From: Berghia stephanieae
Lineage: Eukaryota; Mollusca; Gastropoda; Nudibranchia; Aeolidiidae
Length of the DNA: 64,000 bases
Assembly: GCA_034508935.3 (NCBI GenBank)
Contig: CM067444.1
Coordinates: forward strand, 37,149,550-37,213,549
Reading direction: 5' to 3'
A program made the translations under genes and the position numbers. This document shows, one piece after another, positions 46,739 through 55,970 of the stretch (position 1 is the stretch's first letter; each line of letters starts with the position of its first letter). The notes beneath the pieces are model-generated. The model had not been told where the DNA came from. It was given only the letters and a program-made list of their open reading frames with translations, and ran no database searches.

Positions 46739-46905
46739 GAGCTACTGTCTGTTTCCTTGGTGACTTAGGAGAGCAAGTCCTGGGAGGTTGGGACACAACG
46801 ACCTCGTCCTCTGTGTCAATGGTGTGATGTAACAATTCTCCAACCAGCAGACGCTCTGTGCTTCCATCGTCCACACCTCGACCCAACCATCGGCCACAAT
46901 TGAAC
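46739..46905 (-). CDS. DENND5: DENND5 exon: PLAT domain end and linker
   Basis: Reads FNCGRWLGRGVDDGSTERLL then VGELLHHTIDTEDEVVVSQP and a basic Ser/Pro-rich linker (CSPKSPRKQTVA). Vertebrate PLAT ends [20 protein letters not shown](I/V)GEL. Donor GTAAGA is strong. The acceptor (GTGATGAAG) has a poor pyrimidine tract, so the left boundary is fixed mainly by phase: the first base completes Arg with the AG left by the preceding exon. Confidence 0.9.
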
Positions 46906-47782
46906 CTTCATCACAAGTACAATATTCTCTTGAGTTATAATAATAATCCTTTCTTAAAAAAATATAGCTTTGTGGAGAACATTGTGCTTATTTGAGTCAA
47001 TAAAAAAATTGATACAGCGCACAACTCTACTGAAAGATTTGAAAAATAGAAATGTATTTTTTACAGATAGATAAACAGATAACTTGATTTCCTTTTATAA
47101 TTTAAAGTCAGTTTGAAAGTGCGTTAAGTCAAACAGATATCATAAAAAATTTACCGAAGACACTAACACCTCATGACCACACCCTCAACTCTATCTGTCC
47201 AGTAGAGTCCTTACTTCCGTTGTGTTGATTTAGCGGTGATCAGTGTTATGTAGTAGTGTGTTCTCATTGCGTGTATGTTTATGTGTGCGTGCGTGTGTGT
47301 GTGTGTGGTGTATACATATGTGTGTGTGTGTGTTTTGGAATGTGGTTGCGAGGAAGAAAAATAAAGGGGGGGGGGGGGGGTGTCCATCAAGTAGAGAAAT
47401 TCCTGAGCAAAGGGGGGGGGGGGGGGGTATGTGTGTTTGCTAGGAACTGTCAGATTGGCATTTTTCAGCAAATCGTGGCATTCATAGTGATATAATTCAC
47501 TTGATCACATGACGGTATTCGGATTTACAGAAATTTTAAACAAGTTTCACCGATTAACAACATCAACGAAAATTACTGCTGATATTACTGTCGTTTTTAT
47601 GCCATCGATGTGATAATTATTGCCTTGGGAAATATTTAGTTAAACGTTGTCGGCAAACTGTCAATTGGATCTGTCTAGCTCCTAGCCCGAACAAACCAAA
47701 AGTAGACAGATTCGGGGACATGATATTTTTCGCGTCCGCTTCAGATTTTCATTTGACCTCACATAAGTTAAGTAAATGGGAG
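46906..47782. other. intron sequence with GT/G-run low complexity
   Basis: No exon found. 47275-47440 holds TG repeats and two G runs (about 47366-47381 and 47412-47427). Confidence 0.6.
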
Positions 47783-48000
47783 ACATTCCGAAAGCTTCTA
47801 CATCCCCAGTATTCATTCAATTTGTATTTTCACCGTTGATCTTTTGTCAGGCGTTTATTTATTCAATTTGTCATATAAAAGCGTTTTAAAAACTCTAGAA
47901 CAAACCTGGATAGATTTGTGAAAGTTTAAAATGTCCTAATTTGACCATTGTTTTGATTCTCAGCCGCCATTTTAATTTGTGAAGTATTGAAGGTAGTGCA
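47783..48000. mobile_element. R3 MITE-like fragment
   Basis: Left part of R3: GGGAGACATTCCGAAAGCTT, TTGTATTTTCACCGTTGATC, AAACTCTAGAACAAACCTGG, GACCATTGTTTTGATTCTC. The matching right terminus is absent; different sequence follows. Confidence 0.7.
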
Positions 48001-48076
48001 AAGCACTCCCAAGTAAAGCGTGGTAAAGACTTGCGACTTATTGATATTGATATCTACTGACTGATAAACTAAAATC

Positions 48077-48216
48077 ATGCCGAATAAAGCATGGCAGCGA
48101 CGACAAGCACATCGATTAAAATGTGCATCTAATCGTAATCAAGCTAATCAAGAAAATGATTCTGGCAATATCGAATGAAAATAGTTCTTTCCCCGCGAAA
48201 TTGCGGGCTTTTTACT
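48077..48216 (+). other. short frame followed by hairpin and CTAG; possible Helitron end
   Basis: A 33-codon frame, MPNKAWQRRQAHRLKCASNR..., is followed after the stop by CCCGCGAAATTGCGGG, a perfect stem, then CTTTTTACTAG and T. A GC-rich hairpin some 10 bases before CTAG with a 3' T is the textbook Helitron 3' end. The basic WQRRQ start also recalls invertebrate Helitron proteins. No 5' TC end or helicase was found, so this is tentative. Confidence 0.35.
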
Positions 48217-48235
48217 AGTAATAATAATAATAATA

Positions 48236-48280
<45 letters not shown>

Positions 48281-48300
48281 TATAATAATAATAATACTAA
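48217..48300. repeat. (AAT)n microsatellite
   Basis: Interrupted AAT array directly after the CTAG above. Confidence 0.9.
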
Positions 48301-48458
48301 TACTATATTATATTATGGTACCTACGCCATGACCAAGGTGTGATCCAGTCCCTTATAGTGTAAGAAGTTAAGGACCAAAACAAATGTCTGAGTGGATTTC
48401 TTCAGTTACTTTAATCAATTTTTCCCCCCAATATTTAAAATAAGCCAAAATGACTCAC

Positions 48459-48695
48459 AAAATCGGCGAGCATGCGTTTGAATATTCGGCACCCCTTATC
48501 TGGAACTCCCTTCCAAGATATATCAGAGACAGTAATGATGCAGAATTCTTTAAAAAAACAACTTAAAACGTTTCTTTTTAATATGTAACACTGTAAAATT
48601 TATTGCTTTGTTTCATTCTGCATGTTTGAGTGAAAGTTGTCACGTTACTGTTAAGCGCTTTGAGCTTGTTGAGATATGGGGTAAGATGCTATATT
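48459..48695 (+). pseudogene. LINE 3' end (CR1/L2 type), C-terminus and tail
   Basis: Translates as GEHAFEYSAPLIWNSLPRYI then RDSNDAEFFKK and, after one extra A in a run of seven, QLKTFLFNM and stop. The WNSLP..IR...FKK.LKT.LF pattern is the standard C-terminus of CR1/L2 LINEs. The 3' tail TTAAGCGCTTTGAGC...GATGCTATATT resembles the S1 SINE tail. A 5'-truncated, frameshifted copy. Confidence 0.8.
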
Positions 48696-49063
48696 ATTAT
48701 CGTTATTATTTTCTAAATGTCCATTTTTATGCAATCATATTTTATATAACAACCAATTTCATTTGGTTGCTTTTTGACAATAAATCCTTAATGGCTATCA
48801 TTATTTTCTCTGGAGATTGTGTTTTGTTTGTAAATGTTTTACAGCACATGTGACTCTTAAAGTAGTGCCAGTAAAAAGTGTAAGGCCATGACACAAGATG
48901 TATGAGACAATACTGAGTATTTGGGTAAATTTTAAAAGACAAAGTTTGACAAACTACATTAACTTCCCCCTGCCCCCTCCCTTTTTTGTTTCCTCTAAAA
49001 GATGAAAGACGGTAATACAAACACACAAAAAAAGCAAAAGAAAAAGAAGGTCAATGTATATAA

Positions 49064-49081
49064 ATAATAATAATAATAATA

Positions 49082-49162
<81 letters not shown>

Positions 49163-49821
49163 GATCTTTATTGTCCATAATTATGGAAATTTGTCATTTA
49201 GTTACACTTGTTATAACGTTAAATGATAACTGTAACATTGAACAGATATTTCACTCCTACTTATTTTCTCTCTCTCTCTCTCTCTCATTCACTCACTCTC
49301 TCTCTCTCTCTCTCCCTCTCTCCCTATCTTCCTCTCTTTCTTTCACACGTGCGATATACACAACATAAACATATTCATTTAGTTTTCAATTTGTTACAAT
49401 TGTGGCAATTCGACACCAAAAATTATCATCATTATCAATTGGTCAGTTAATCTAACATTAAATAAATTAATCAGTTAATCAGTCAACGAATCAATCCTTG
49501 GTTTTTCTGTACCATATGAAATATTCAAAATTGTTATTGCTGATGGAACGAACGTTGATTTATACTTGTTAGTTCTACATTTAATCTGACAAAACCTTCT
49601 CCCAGATGGTAAAAGACTAAATTCATGGTATAAAATATGTTTTTTATTGTTGGTAATTGAGAATGCTTTCCTTTCTATTGCTTTTCCATGAATTCTTTCT
49701 ACTCCATCAACAGGATGGTTTATTATTTTTGATGCCTCTTTGATAGATTTTGAAATTTTTGATTTATCTTTAAGTCGGCATCCGCCAAACCATATGGTGC
49801 AGCCAAACGCAATTACACTTT
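49064..49821 (-). pseudogene. LINE 3' part: RT C-terminal region, 3' UTR and (ATT)n tail
   Basis: On the minus strand: SVIAFGCTIWFGGCRLKDKS, then ERKAFSITNNKKHILYHEFS and LLPSGRRFCQIKCRTNKYKS TFVPSAITILN before the stop. LPSGRRxxxxKxRTNxxKxSFxPxAI is diagnostic of a large group of animal non-LTR elements. The 3' UTR ends ATGGACAATAAAGATCT followed by the ATT array (49064-49161). Same element as 50193-50880, split by an insertion. Confidence 0.85.
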
Positions 49822-50192
49822 TAACCCCCGATCCTCGACCGCTGTATAAACGTAACACACCATTCCCACCTCACTGCCGCCGCTGTCGTTTAAATGTAAC
49901 ACACCTTTTCCAAGTGAAACGCGCATCAGTTGTAGAAACGTAACACAGACCCGACCTTGATTCAGTAAAAATTCCATTGTGTTCTTTATGAAATAAAAGC
50001 CGAAGTTTGATTGGTTGATATTATTAGTTTCAGCCAATCAGCAAACAGTTTATTTAAGCTGTTTGGGTTGAGTATGAAGCTAGTTTTTGACGTAAGAAAT
50101 GACGCAATCAAACCCGTGTGACGCTATATGTTAGCTACGTCATTCAAACTTGCTAGGCAAGTACTGGGAACCGGTCGTTATTTCCGGTTGAC
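49822..50192. other. ~370-bp insertion in the LINE with promoter-like motifs
   Basis: This piece separates two LINE parts whose protein would otherwise be continuous around SLINSS/IAFGCTIW. It contains inverted CCAAT boxes (GATTGGTTGAT and CAGCCAATCAGC about 20 bp apart), a TATA-like TTTATTTAAG just after, TGACGTAAGAAATGACG, and three GTAACACA repeats near 49853-49950. No clean target duplication. Could be a solitary terminal repeat or another element; unresolved. Confidence 0.45.
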
Positions 50193-50880
50193 CCCAATGC
50201 GGTACTAGAGTTAATCAATGAGTCATAAACTCTTAACATAGTTTTCTTCCTTACTTGAAATGTTCTCAATTTCCTTAGGATGTATAATCTTTGGGCAACT
50301 TTCTTAGATATTATATTAATATGTTGAGAGAAATTGAGGGAACTTTCGATGGTTATTCCTAAATATTTAAAATAGTCAACTATATCAACAGCATCTTTAC
50401 CGATCGTCACACACTTTAAGTCGTTTTTATTTTTTACACCAAACACCTGTTCTTTCGTTTTTTCAACATTTAATTCAAGCTGATTTTGTTTACACCAATC
50501 GGTGAATTTATATTTATTTGTTTGGTGTATAAGATGTACAGGATTGGGGAACTCACGCAGCCTTGGGGATCCGTTCGACTACGTTCTTTTGTTGGAGATA
50601 TGTTCACCCAATTTTACACATTGCGGTCTATGGGTCAGAAACTCTTTATACCATTTAATAAGGTAGTTTGGAATATCCATGTTGCACAACTTTTGAAGCA
50701 AAATATCTGTGTTCATGGCATTAAAAGCTGACGAAAAGTCGACAAACAGGATTCTGGCGTAATTCGAGGGCGTTTGGTCAAGGTGTTTTGAGATCGAATT
50801 TGTGGCGGTTAATAGTGCGTCTTCTACACTGAGATGTTGCTGGTATGCAAATTGGTACGGATCTAGCAATTTCAGGTGAT
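50193..50880 (-). pseudogene. LINE reverse transcriptase part, catalytic motif deleted
   Basis: Minus-strand frames show LDPYQFAYQQHLSVEDALLT, then ARILFVDFSSAFNAM (RT motif A with its catalytic Asp) and, after a stop, NGSPQGCVSSPILYILYT (motif B). The next recognisable block is KFTDWCKQNQLELNVEKTKE, so the stretch with the YADD/FADD motif C is missing: an internal deletion near 50520 removed the active site. It continues VDYFKYLGITIESSLNFSQH to SLINSS. Upstream endonuclease is absent; the AT array at 50908 lies there. Confidence 0.85.
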
Positions 50881-50901
50881 AACATTTTTGTAGGAGCTCA
50901 G

Positions 50902-50907
<6 letters not shown>

Positions 50908-50991
<84 letters not shown>

Positions 50992-51000
50992 TATAGATAG
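50908..51000. repeat. (TA)n microsatellite
   Basis: About 45 TA units next to the LINE's 5' truncation point. Confidence 0.95.
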
Positions 51001-51185
51001 ATAGTATGCGCTTAGCTAAGAAGCTCATAATATTGCCATCCGGAAGTATAACGGACCAAAACACAAAACTGTGTGTATCCATGAATGTTTATAGTCTGGT
51101 TAATACAGTTCAGTGAGCATTAGTCATAAACGCGGATGGCAAAAAACAATAACAAAGACCTGAGTGACGTCATCTTCGAACTATC

Positions 51186-51186
<1 letters not shown>

Positions 51187-51267
<81 letters not shown>

Positions 51268-51268
51268 T
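51187..51268. repeat. (GA)n microsatellite close to a DENND5 donor
   Basis: About 40 GA units with one slip. It ends only ~25 bp from the donor at 51293, so on the transcribed (minus) strand the intron begins with a CT-rich run. Confidence 0.95.
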
Positions 51269-51293
51269 ATGTGAGAGCCCAAGAGCCCCGTAC

Positions 51294-51412
51294 CTGTAGG
51301 TGTGTCCCGTCAACTCATTCCTGACCAGGACATATTCGACCAGCCATCTTGGCATCATGCCCGAATTGTCATGGCCGATACGTAAGGTGGTCAGGATGCC
51401 AAGGTTACGGTG
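51294..51412 (-). CDS. DENND5: DENND5 exon: PLAT domain middle
   Basis: 119 bp from TTTTCCAG to GTACGG, phase 0 start. It reads [20 protein letters not shown] then [19 protein letters not shown]. Vertebrate DENND5 PLAT has QNLGKLTTVQIGHDNSGL and VRNEITGHTY, a near match. PLAT/LH2 domains are beta-sandwiches that bind lipid or protein. Confidence 0.95.
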
Positions 51413-51469
51413 CTGGAAAATAAAATATTTACTGGTTAGATCTTTGGTTGTTAAAACCCTCCCTTACAA

Positions 51470-51745
51470 ACAATTGGGGTCCCAATAGTTCAGTTGGTAT
51501 AGCACTCGGTTCACATGCAAAGGGACCAAGGTTAATCCCGGGTGCAGTCGTGATTTTTTCTGACCCCCCTGTCCACCCAGCAGTGATTGGGTAGCTGGGT
51601 CTTTTAGATCTGGGGGAAAGTACTTTGTGATAGACTAGCGTCGTTTCCAAAGGGTAGCAAGGAATTGCTATTGTCAGTTTCACACTAAAGAAATTGGGAT
51701 AAACTCGGTTCCATGTGCCTAATGGCTCTGAAGGAATACCTTTTT
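51470..51745 (+). mobile_element. S4 tRNA-derived SINE
   Basis: Head GGTCCCAATAGTTCAGTTGG with A box and a B-box region ACCAAGGTTAATCCCGGGTG, then body CAGCAGTGATTGGGTAGCTG and GTACTTTGTGATAGACTAGC. Ends near GGCTCTGAAGGAATACC with a T run. Sits in the intron just upstream of the PLAT exon. Confidence 0.85.
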
Positions 51746-52678
51746 TTTTTTTTTTAAACCAACAATTGAAAAATTTTCCTATTTGTTATAGTAAACAGAC
51801 TGTTACAAGCAGTCTTGAAATGATAAGTCAATTGGGACTGCCTCAATCCTAAGACATTCATTCTATGACCAATCCATTCAAGTATCCGATTTGAGGATCT
51901 TTGCCAAAAGGGATACTTCCTTATGATTACAAAACATAAATCCGTATCCATTACATGTCATATGGGAAACAGGAAATATTGGATTGACTACTACTCTCTA
52001 ATTCCATCAGTAATACAGTTAATTCCATTTATTAGCATATCAGATATATACACATTCCGGCAATTTACTACACTTGCTTCATCACAGGAGGTTTTTCAAT
52101 ACAACTTCTCCATTTTATCACACTTGTACAAATTCCCATAGTTGTGTAATTAAGTGAAGCGAATTGTAATCAACCCCCCCCCCCCCACATTCCCCTTCAA
52201 AAATGAAAACCCTATGGCGCAGAGCTGCCAACCTAAGTACGAAACAAAAGTGTTAAGATTGCATGTCAAAAATAATAATATTTTCAAGCAAATGACCTAA
52301 TTGATGCGGTCAGCTTTATCATTAGCTAATATTGGAATTCAATATTGTGAGGGCTAGGAATGTAAAAAATTCAATTCCGGTATCTTTATTCCTTTTTCTT
52401 TTTCATAAATAAATTTTAAGAGTAAGGAACTAGGGTATCAAACAAACCATTATTGCTACAAGACAGCAACTGTGTAAGAGATGAAAATCATGTAAAATGT
52501 ATAGAAACTTTGTAAAAGTATGAGAGGAGCAGAGTAAATTGATTCTAAAGTAAGAAATCGTACAATTTAGGAGGAAAGCATCAAATCATACAGAGGTAAG
52601 AAAAAGCATAAAACTATGATTTTTATTGTGCACAGTTGGAAGCTCTGAATGGAGTATCAATCCAGGCTACCATCTCAC

Positions 52679-52824
52679 CTCAAAGCTCATTTCCAGAAGA
52701 CTTTTGGGAAAATCCAAGAGATCCGTGCCTCCCTTTTGGCCAGCCACTGATATCCAGACATGGGCACTGGTCGTGGAGCAGCCCAGTTTGGTGCTGGGGA
52801 AGATGAGCACTCTGTACGGCACCA
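52679..52824 (-). CDS. DENND5: DENND5 exon: PLAT domain start
   Basis: 146 bp, acceptor TTTCCCACCCAG, donor GTGAGA. It reads VPYRVLIFPSTKLGCSTTSA, HVWISVAGQKGGTDLLDFPK and SLLEMSFE; the vertebrate counterpart is IPY..LI.PSKKL..., NPWICVSGELG..., LEMTFE. Its first two bases complete Val with the G of the previous exon. Confidence 0.94.
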
Positions 52825-53435
52825 CTGGGTGGGAAATGAACACGGACATGAATTAGCTCTGTGCTGCTGTAAACTTACAAAATACTATTTCTTAATACTG
52901 GTCAGAAAAGTTTGATTTGAATAACAATGGGATAAGATGACCTCTAAAACTAAAAAAAAAAAGATGTTTGCACCTTTTACTTCTATAAAATGTCAGGCTT
53001 GAAGCTTTTTTGACAAGTTGGCGGCAATTTGAAATGAATTGATGTCTGAAATGGAACTTTTTCTGGCCTGAAATGGTTTTTATAAATGTGTTTTGCCTGT
53101 CTATGTCAGTGTGTTTTTCCTGTCTATGTCAGTGTGTTAAAATTATCTCCACTTTTCTTTTGGTATGTATTTGACATTCAATAAGACTCACCTCCTTTTC
53201 ATTCTGGTTAATTTTTTCCCCATTGTTATAAAATATTCAAGTTGAAATTCGAAATAAAGCCTCTGACTATGTCCAATGTCTTCATTTAGAAATTGTATGA
53301 TAAGGACCATATCACGTACATTCTGATAATTGCCTCTATAACATTGGTTTTAAAAATTCTAGTTATGCCTTTGTTTTGTTTCCTTATTAACAAGAATATA
53401 TATTGTCGTCAATTGCATCGATGTTATTTCCATAC

Positions 53436-53557
53436 CTGTGTTAGGGAATGTGTTGGTAAAACAGAAGAAGTCAACAGCGTTCAGAGACAGCAGATGGTAC
53501 AAGAATTGCTCTCTCTCATCCTCACATCGCAAGAAGGCATATCGCTTATACAAGTCC
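53436..53557 (-). CDS. DENND5: DENND5 exon: end of RUN1 region
   Basis: 122 bp, acceptor TTTGCACACAG, donor GTATGG. It reads [20 protein letters not shown] then [20 protein letters not shown]. The [30 protein letters not shown] block is the best-conserved signature of DENND5A/B and identifies the gene almost by itself. Confidence 0.96.
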
Positions 53558-53784
53558 CTGTGTGCAAAGAAATAAAAAGTTTAAAGTCATTAAAAAAAAT
53601 AAAATTGCCACCATCAGGTGATCTGGTCTGACTTATTTGACTTATGCCTCTTGACTCTGATCTGGTCTTATATGACTTAATGCCCCAAGCTAGCAAGTTT
53701 GTCAGACATTCCAGCTTCCACTGTTTTTATCTCTGTGTCAAAAGCTCTTGTATAATAAAAATTTTCAGATTTTTTCATGGTGTC

Positions 53785-54035
53785 ACCGTTGTGTGGCTTG
53801 GTGATATTGTGGTATGCATCTCGTTTTTGGACCTCAAGTCCCCGATTTGAGTCGTACTCAGGTATAAAATGAATACCTGTCCAGCAACACCGATGCCTTT
53901 GTCAAGAAGAGTTGAAATAGTGTCTTACTAGCACAATATCTTATATGTTAGGAGTTGCTGTTGGCTTTAGACCTTTGTAAAGCATTTTGAGTACAATTAG
54001 TGGATATTGCACTATAGTAAACCTGAAGTTTAATT
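53785..54035 (+). mobile_element. S1 SINE, diverged
   Basis: Plus-strand S1 with head TTGTGTGGCTTGGTGATATT, body ACTCAGGTATAAAATGAATA and tail AAAGCATTTTGAGTACAATT, then ATATTGCACTATAGTAAA. Confidence 0.75.
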
Positions 54036-54143
54036 TCTTTTATTGAAAAAGAAAGTTGTTTTTATGTGTAGTAGCTAGAGTTATCATTGGGCTGTCTTAC
54101 CACATGTTTTAATGCTTTGGATCATACATACAAACGTACAATT

Positions 54144-54469
54144 CTTTCCCAATCCCTTTATTACCTCGACAAGCTGGCATCTGACAAGAGTTGTTTTAAG
54201 TACCATGTCAGGCAGCCCCAGAGACCAGCGATCACATCATCCTCCACTGCCCAGTCACTAAACTTGAAGGTGGCTACGAAACCGTCCTTAGGGCAGAGGA
54301 GGACTTTAGAAGCTGGGTTGACGAAATAAATTTGGAGTTGTAGTCATATGCTACTACTGCTAGTACCCTGACACCATTTCCCCCCAATCCCTATATTACC
54401 TAACAAGCTGGCATCTGACAAGAGTGGTTTTAAATACACTGACAACATTTTCCCCTATACCTTTATTAC
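54144..54469 (-). repeat. two extra copies of a DENND5 exon 3' end
   Basis: The last ~40-60 bases of the exon at 54470-54598 with its donor (minus strand TTGTCAGATGCCAGCTTGTT, then AG and GTAATA) recur at 54395-54440 (70 bp away) and at 54160-54205. Neither extra copy has an acceptor. Between them lies unrelated DNA, including a possible LINE remnant at 54205-54342. Confidence 0.9.
54205..54342 (+). pseudogene. possible LINE C-terminal remnant
   Basis: Frame CQAAPETSDHIILHCPVTKL then EGGYETVLRAEEDFRSWVDE and a stop. The C...E(T)..HI...CP pattern resembles the zinc-knuckle end of many LINE polyproteins. Only ~46 residues, so tentative. Confidence 0.4.
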
Positions 54470-54598
54470 CTCAACAAGCTGGCATCTGACAAAAGTTGTT
54501 TTAAGTACGCTGACAACATTTTCCTTTCCAAGGCCAGTCGGATCAAGGCTCTGGTCCGACCCACTTCTGTACGGATGTCTGACATCTGCTGGACTTTC
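54470..54598 (-). CDS. DENND5: DENND5 exon: RUN1 helix region
   Basis: 129 bp, acceptor TATCAACATAG, donor GTAATA. It reads KVQQMSDIRTEVGRTRALIR then LALERKMLSAYLKQLLSDAS LL. Vertebrates have NVQNMTEIKTDIGRARAWIR, SLEKKLLS.HLKQLLS. The first G finishes Arg from the previous exon, and the closing AG makes Arg with the next. Its 3' end has been duplicated downstream twice (see 54144-54469). Confidence 0.95.
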
Positions 54599-54684
54599 CT
54601 ATGTTGATACAAAACAACAAGGAGAAAATATAAGGAACAATTCTTTATTATTTGACTTTCAGAAGCTGACCTAAAAACCAAGAA

Positions 54685-54795
54685 TGGAAATGTATAGTAA
54701 AATAAAGGAAGTCAAAATGACTCTATAATAAAATATACAAAACAAAATAATCAACGTTTCGGCCTTTGATCTTCTTCAGGTAAACAAGAGGAGGA
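54685..54795 (-). repeat. R4 dispersed repeat
   Basis: Minus-strand copy of the 45083-45172 repeat: TATAGTAAAATAAAGGAAGT, AATCAACGTTTCGGCCTTTG and CTTCTTCAGGTAAACAAGAG. Confidence 0.65.
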
Positions 54796-54829
54796 AATAT
54801 GTTATATTGACTAGAATTTGAAGTGACTT

Positions 54830-55015
54830 TGGGGTCGTGGGATAGCTCATATGGTTGAGTCACGATCTCCCCTGCCTGGCAGAGTAAGGTCTGATATTCG
54901 ATCCCCAGTCGAGGTCAACTGATTTCTTGTGATGTTTTTTTCTTGCTTTGTCTGACACCTTTCATACAGACTTGTTCAGTCCTTTATCTTAAACCAGTGC
55001 CTGCACCTTAATTTC
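54830..55015 (+). mobile_element. S3 tRNA-derived SINE
   Basis: Head GGGGTCGTGGGATAGCTCAT with A box, B-box region GATATTCGATCCCCAGTCGA, tail TTGCTTTGTCTGACACCTTT and CATACAGACTTGTTCAG. Best plus-strand copy of S3. Confidence 0.85.
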
Positions 55016-55155
55016 TTAATTTAATATTTTCTAAAAATCCAATTATCTCCCTTCAGGTGAAAGACAGACAGCTACATAGATGAATAAAGCAGATAAAAGA
55101 AGAAAGATGAGACAATAGGAGACAAGAAGAAAGATGAGATAAAAGTCAAATTCAC

Positions 55156-55285
55156 CTTAGATCACTTAGAAGTGACTTAGGCATTGGTCTCAAGACAGGT
55201 AACTCTATTCGTCCCTGACTGCTACGACGTCTGTGTGTCTTCTCTGGGGGACGATCCACCTTGTCCGATTCCATTGTGGAAAGAT
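55156..55285 (-). CDS. DENND5: DENND5 exon: variable loop of RUN1
   Basis: 130 bp, acceptor GTGTTCCAG, donor GTGAAT. It reads LSTMESDKVDRPPEKTHRRR then SSQGRIELPVLRPMPKSLLS DL. Low conservation, like the Ser-rich spacer before NVQNMTEIKTDIG in vertebrate DENND5A. Both ends are phase-compatible with neighbours, and that is the main support. Confidence 0.85.
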
Positions 55286-55380
55286 CTGGAACACAGAGCA
55301 TAGTAATGGCATGTCATCAGATGATGAAACTGCTCAGAATAGGATGGAAAGTAATATCTCACATTTCACATCTGGTAGCA

Positions 55381-55602
55381 TAAAGAACTGAACAAGTGTG
55401 TATGAAAGGTGCCAGACAAAGCAAGAAGAAAAATACAAGAAAAAAAACCATGCCAAAAAATCAGTCGATCTAGACTGGGGATCGAACCTCAGGATCCCCA
55501 GTCGAGGTTGACTGATTTTTTGGCATGGTTTTTTTTCTTGTATTTTTTCTTTCTTGCTTTGTCTGGCACCTTTCATACACACTTGTTCAGTTCTTTATCT
55601 TA
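55381..55602. repeat. near-perfect ~100-bp hairpin made of inverted S3 tails
   Basis: 55381-55482 and 55494-55602 are inverted copies of the S3 B box and tail with only ~11 bases between (CGAACCTCAGG). Key inverted blocks: GAACTGAACAAGTGTGTATG / CATACACACTTGTTCAGTTC and GCCAAAAAATCAGTCGA / GACTGATTTTTTGGC. Located in the DENND5 intron 100 bp upstream of the 55285 acceptor. Confidence 0.92.
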
Positions 55603-55744
55603 CACTGGTCCTGCTCCTTAATTTTTTACATCTGGTAGCAGCAAGGCAAAGTGGAATAAGGAAATGGAATGATTGACTCCCGTCTGCTGTATGACTGACT
55701 TTGGGGTAGGACAAATATCCCAAGCACATTTGGAATATAAAAAT

Positions 55745-55970
55745 AAAAAAATAAAAAATTCCTTTATTCATCCCATAGGGGAAATTTGTCTCTAGGGTCT
55801 ATTCCAAGGGAAGACTGGAATAACCCAGGCGTCAGCTGCAGTGCAGTGCCGCAAATTGAGCTAGGGCGAGGTGACTTGCTCAAGGCCACACAGCACAGCG
55901 ACGGGTGATCGAACTCAGTACCTTTCGGATATGAAGCAAAGACCAGTTCTGCTGAGCCACGCTGCCCCTG
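55745..55970 (-). mobile_element. S5 CORE-type SINE
   Basis: Minus strand: head GGCAGCGTGGCTCAGCAGAA (A box), B-box region GGTACTGAGTTCGATCACCC, then GTGCTGTGTGGCCTTGAGCA AGTCAC, which matches the CORE domain of MIR-like SINEs (GTGACCTTGGGCAAGT). Tail ACAAATTTCCCCTATGGGAT GAATAAAGG, like the LINE end at 49.16 kb, then an A/T-rich terminus. Confidence 0.8.
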
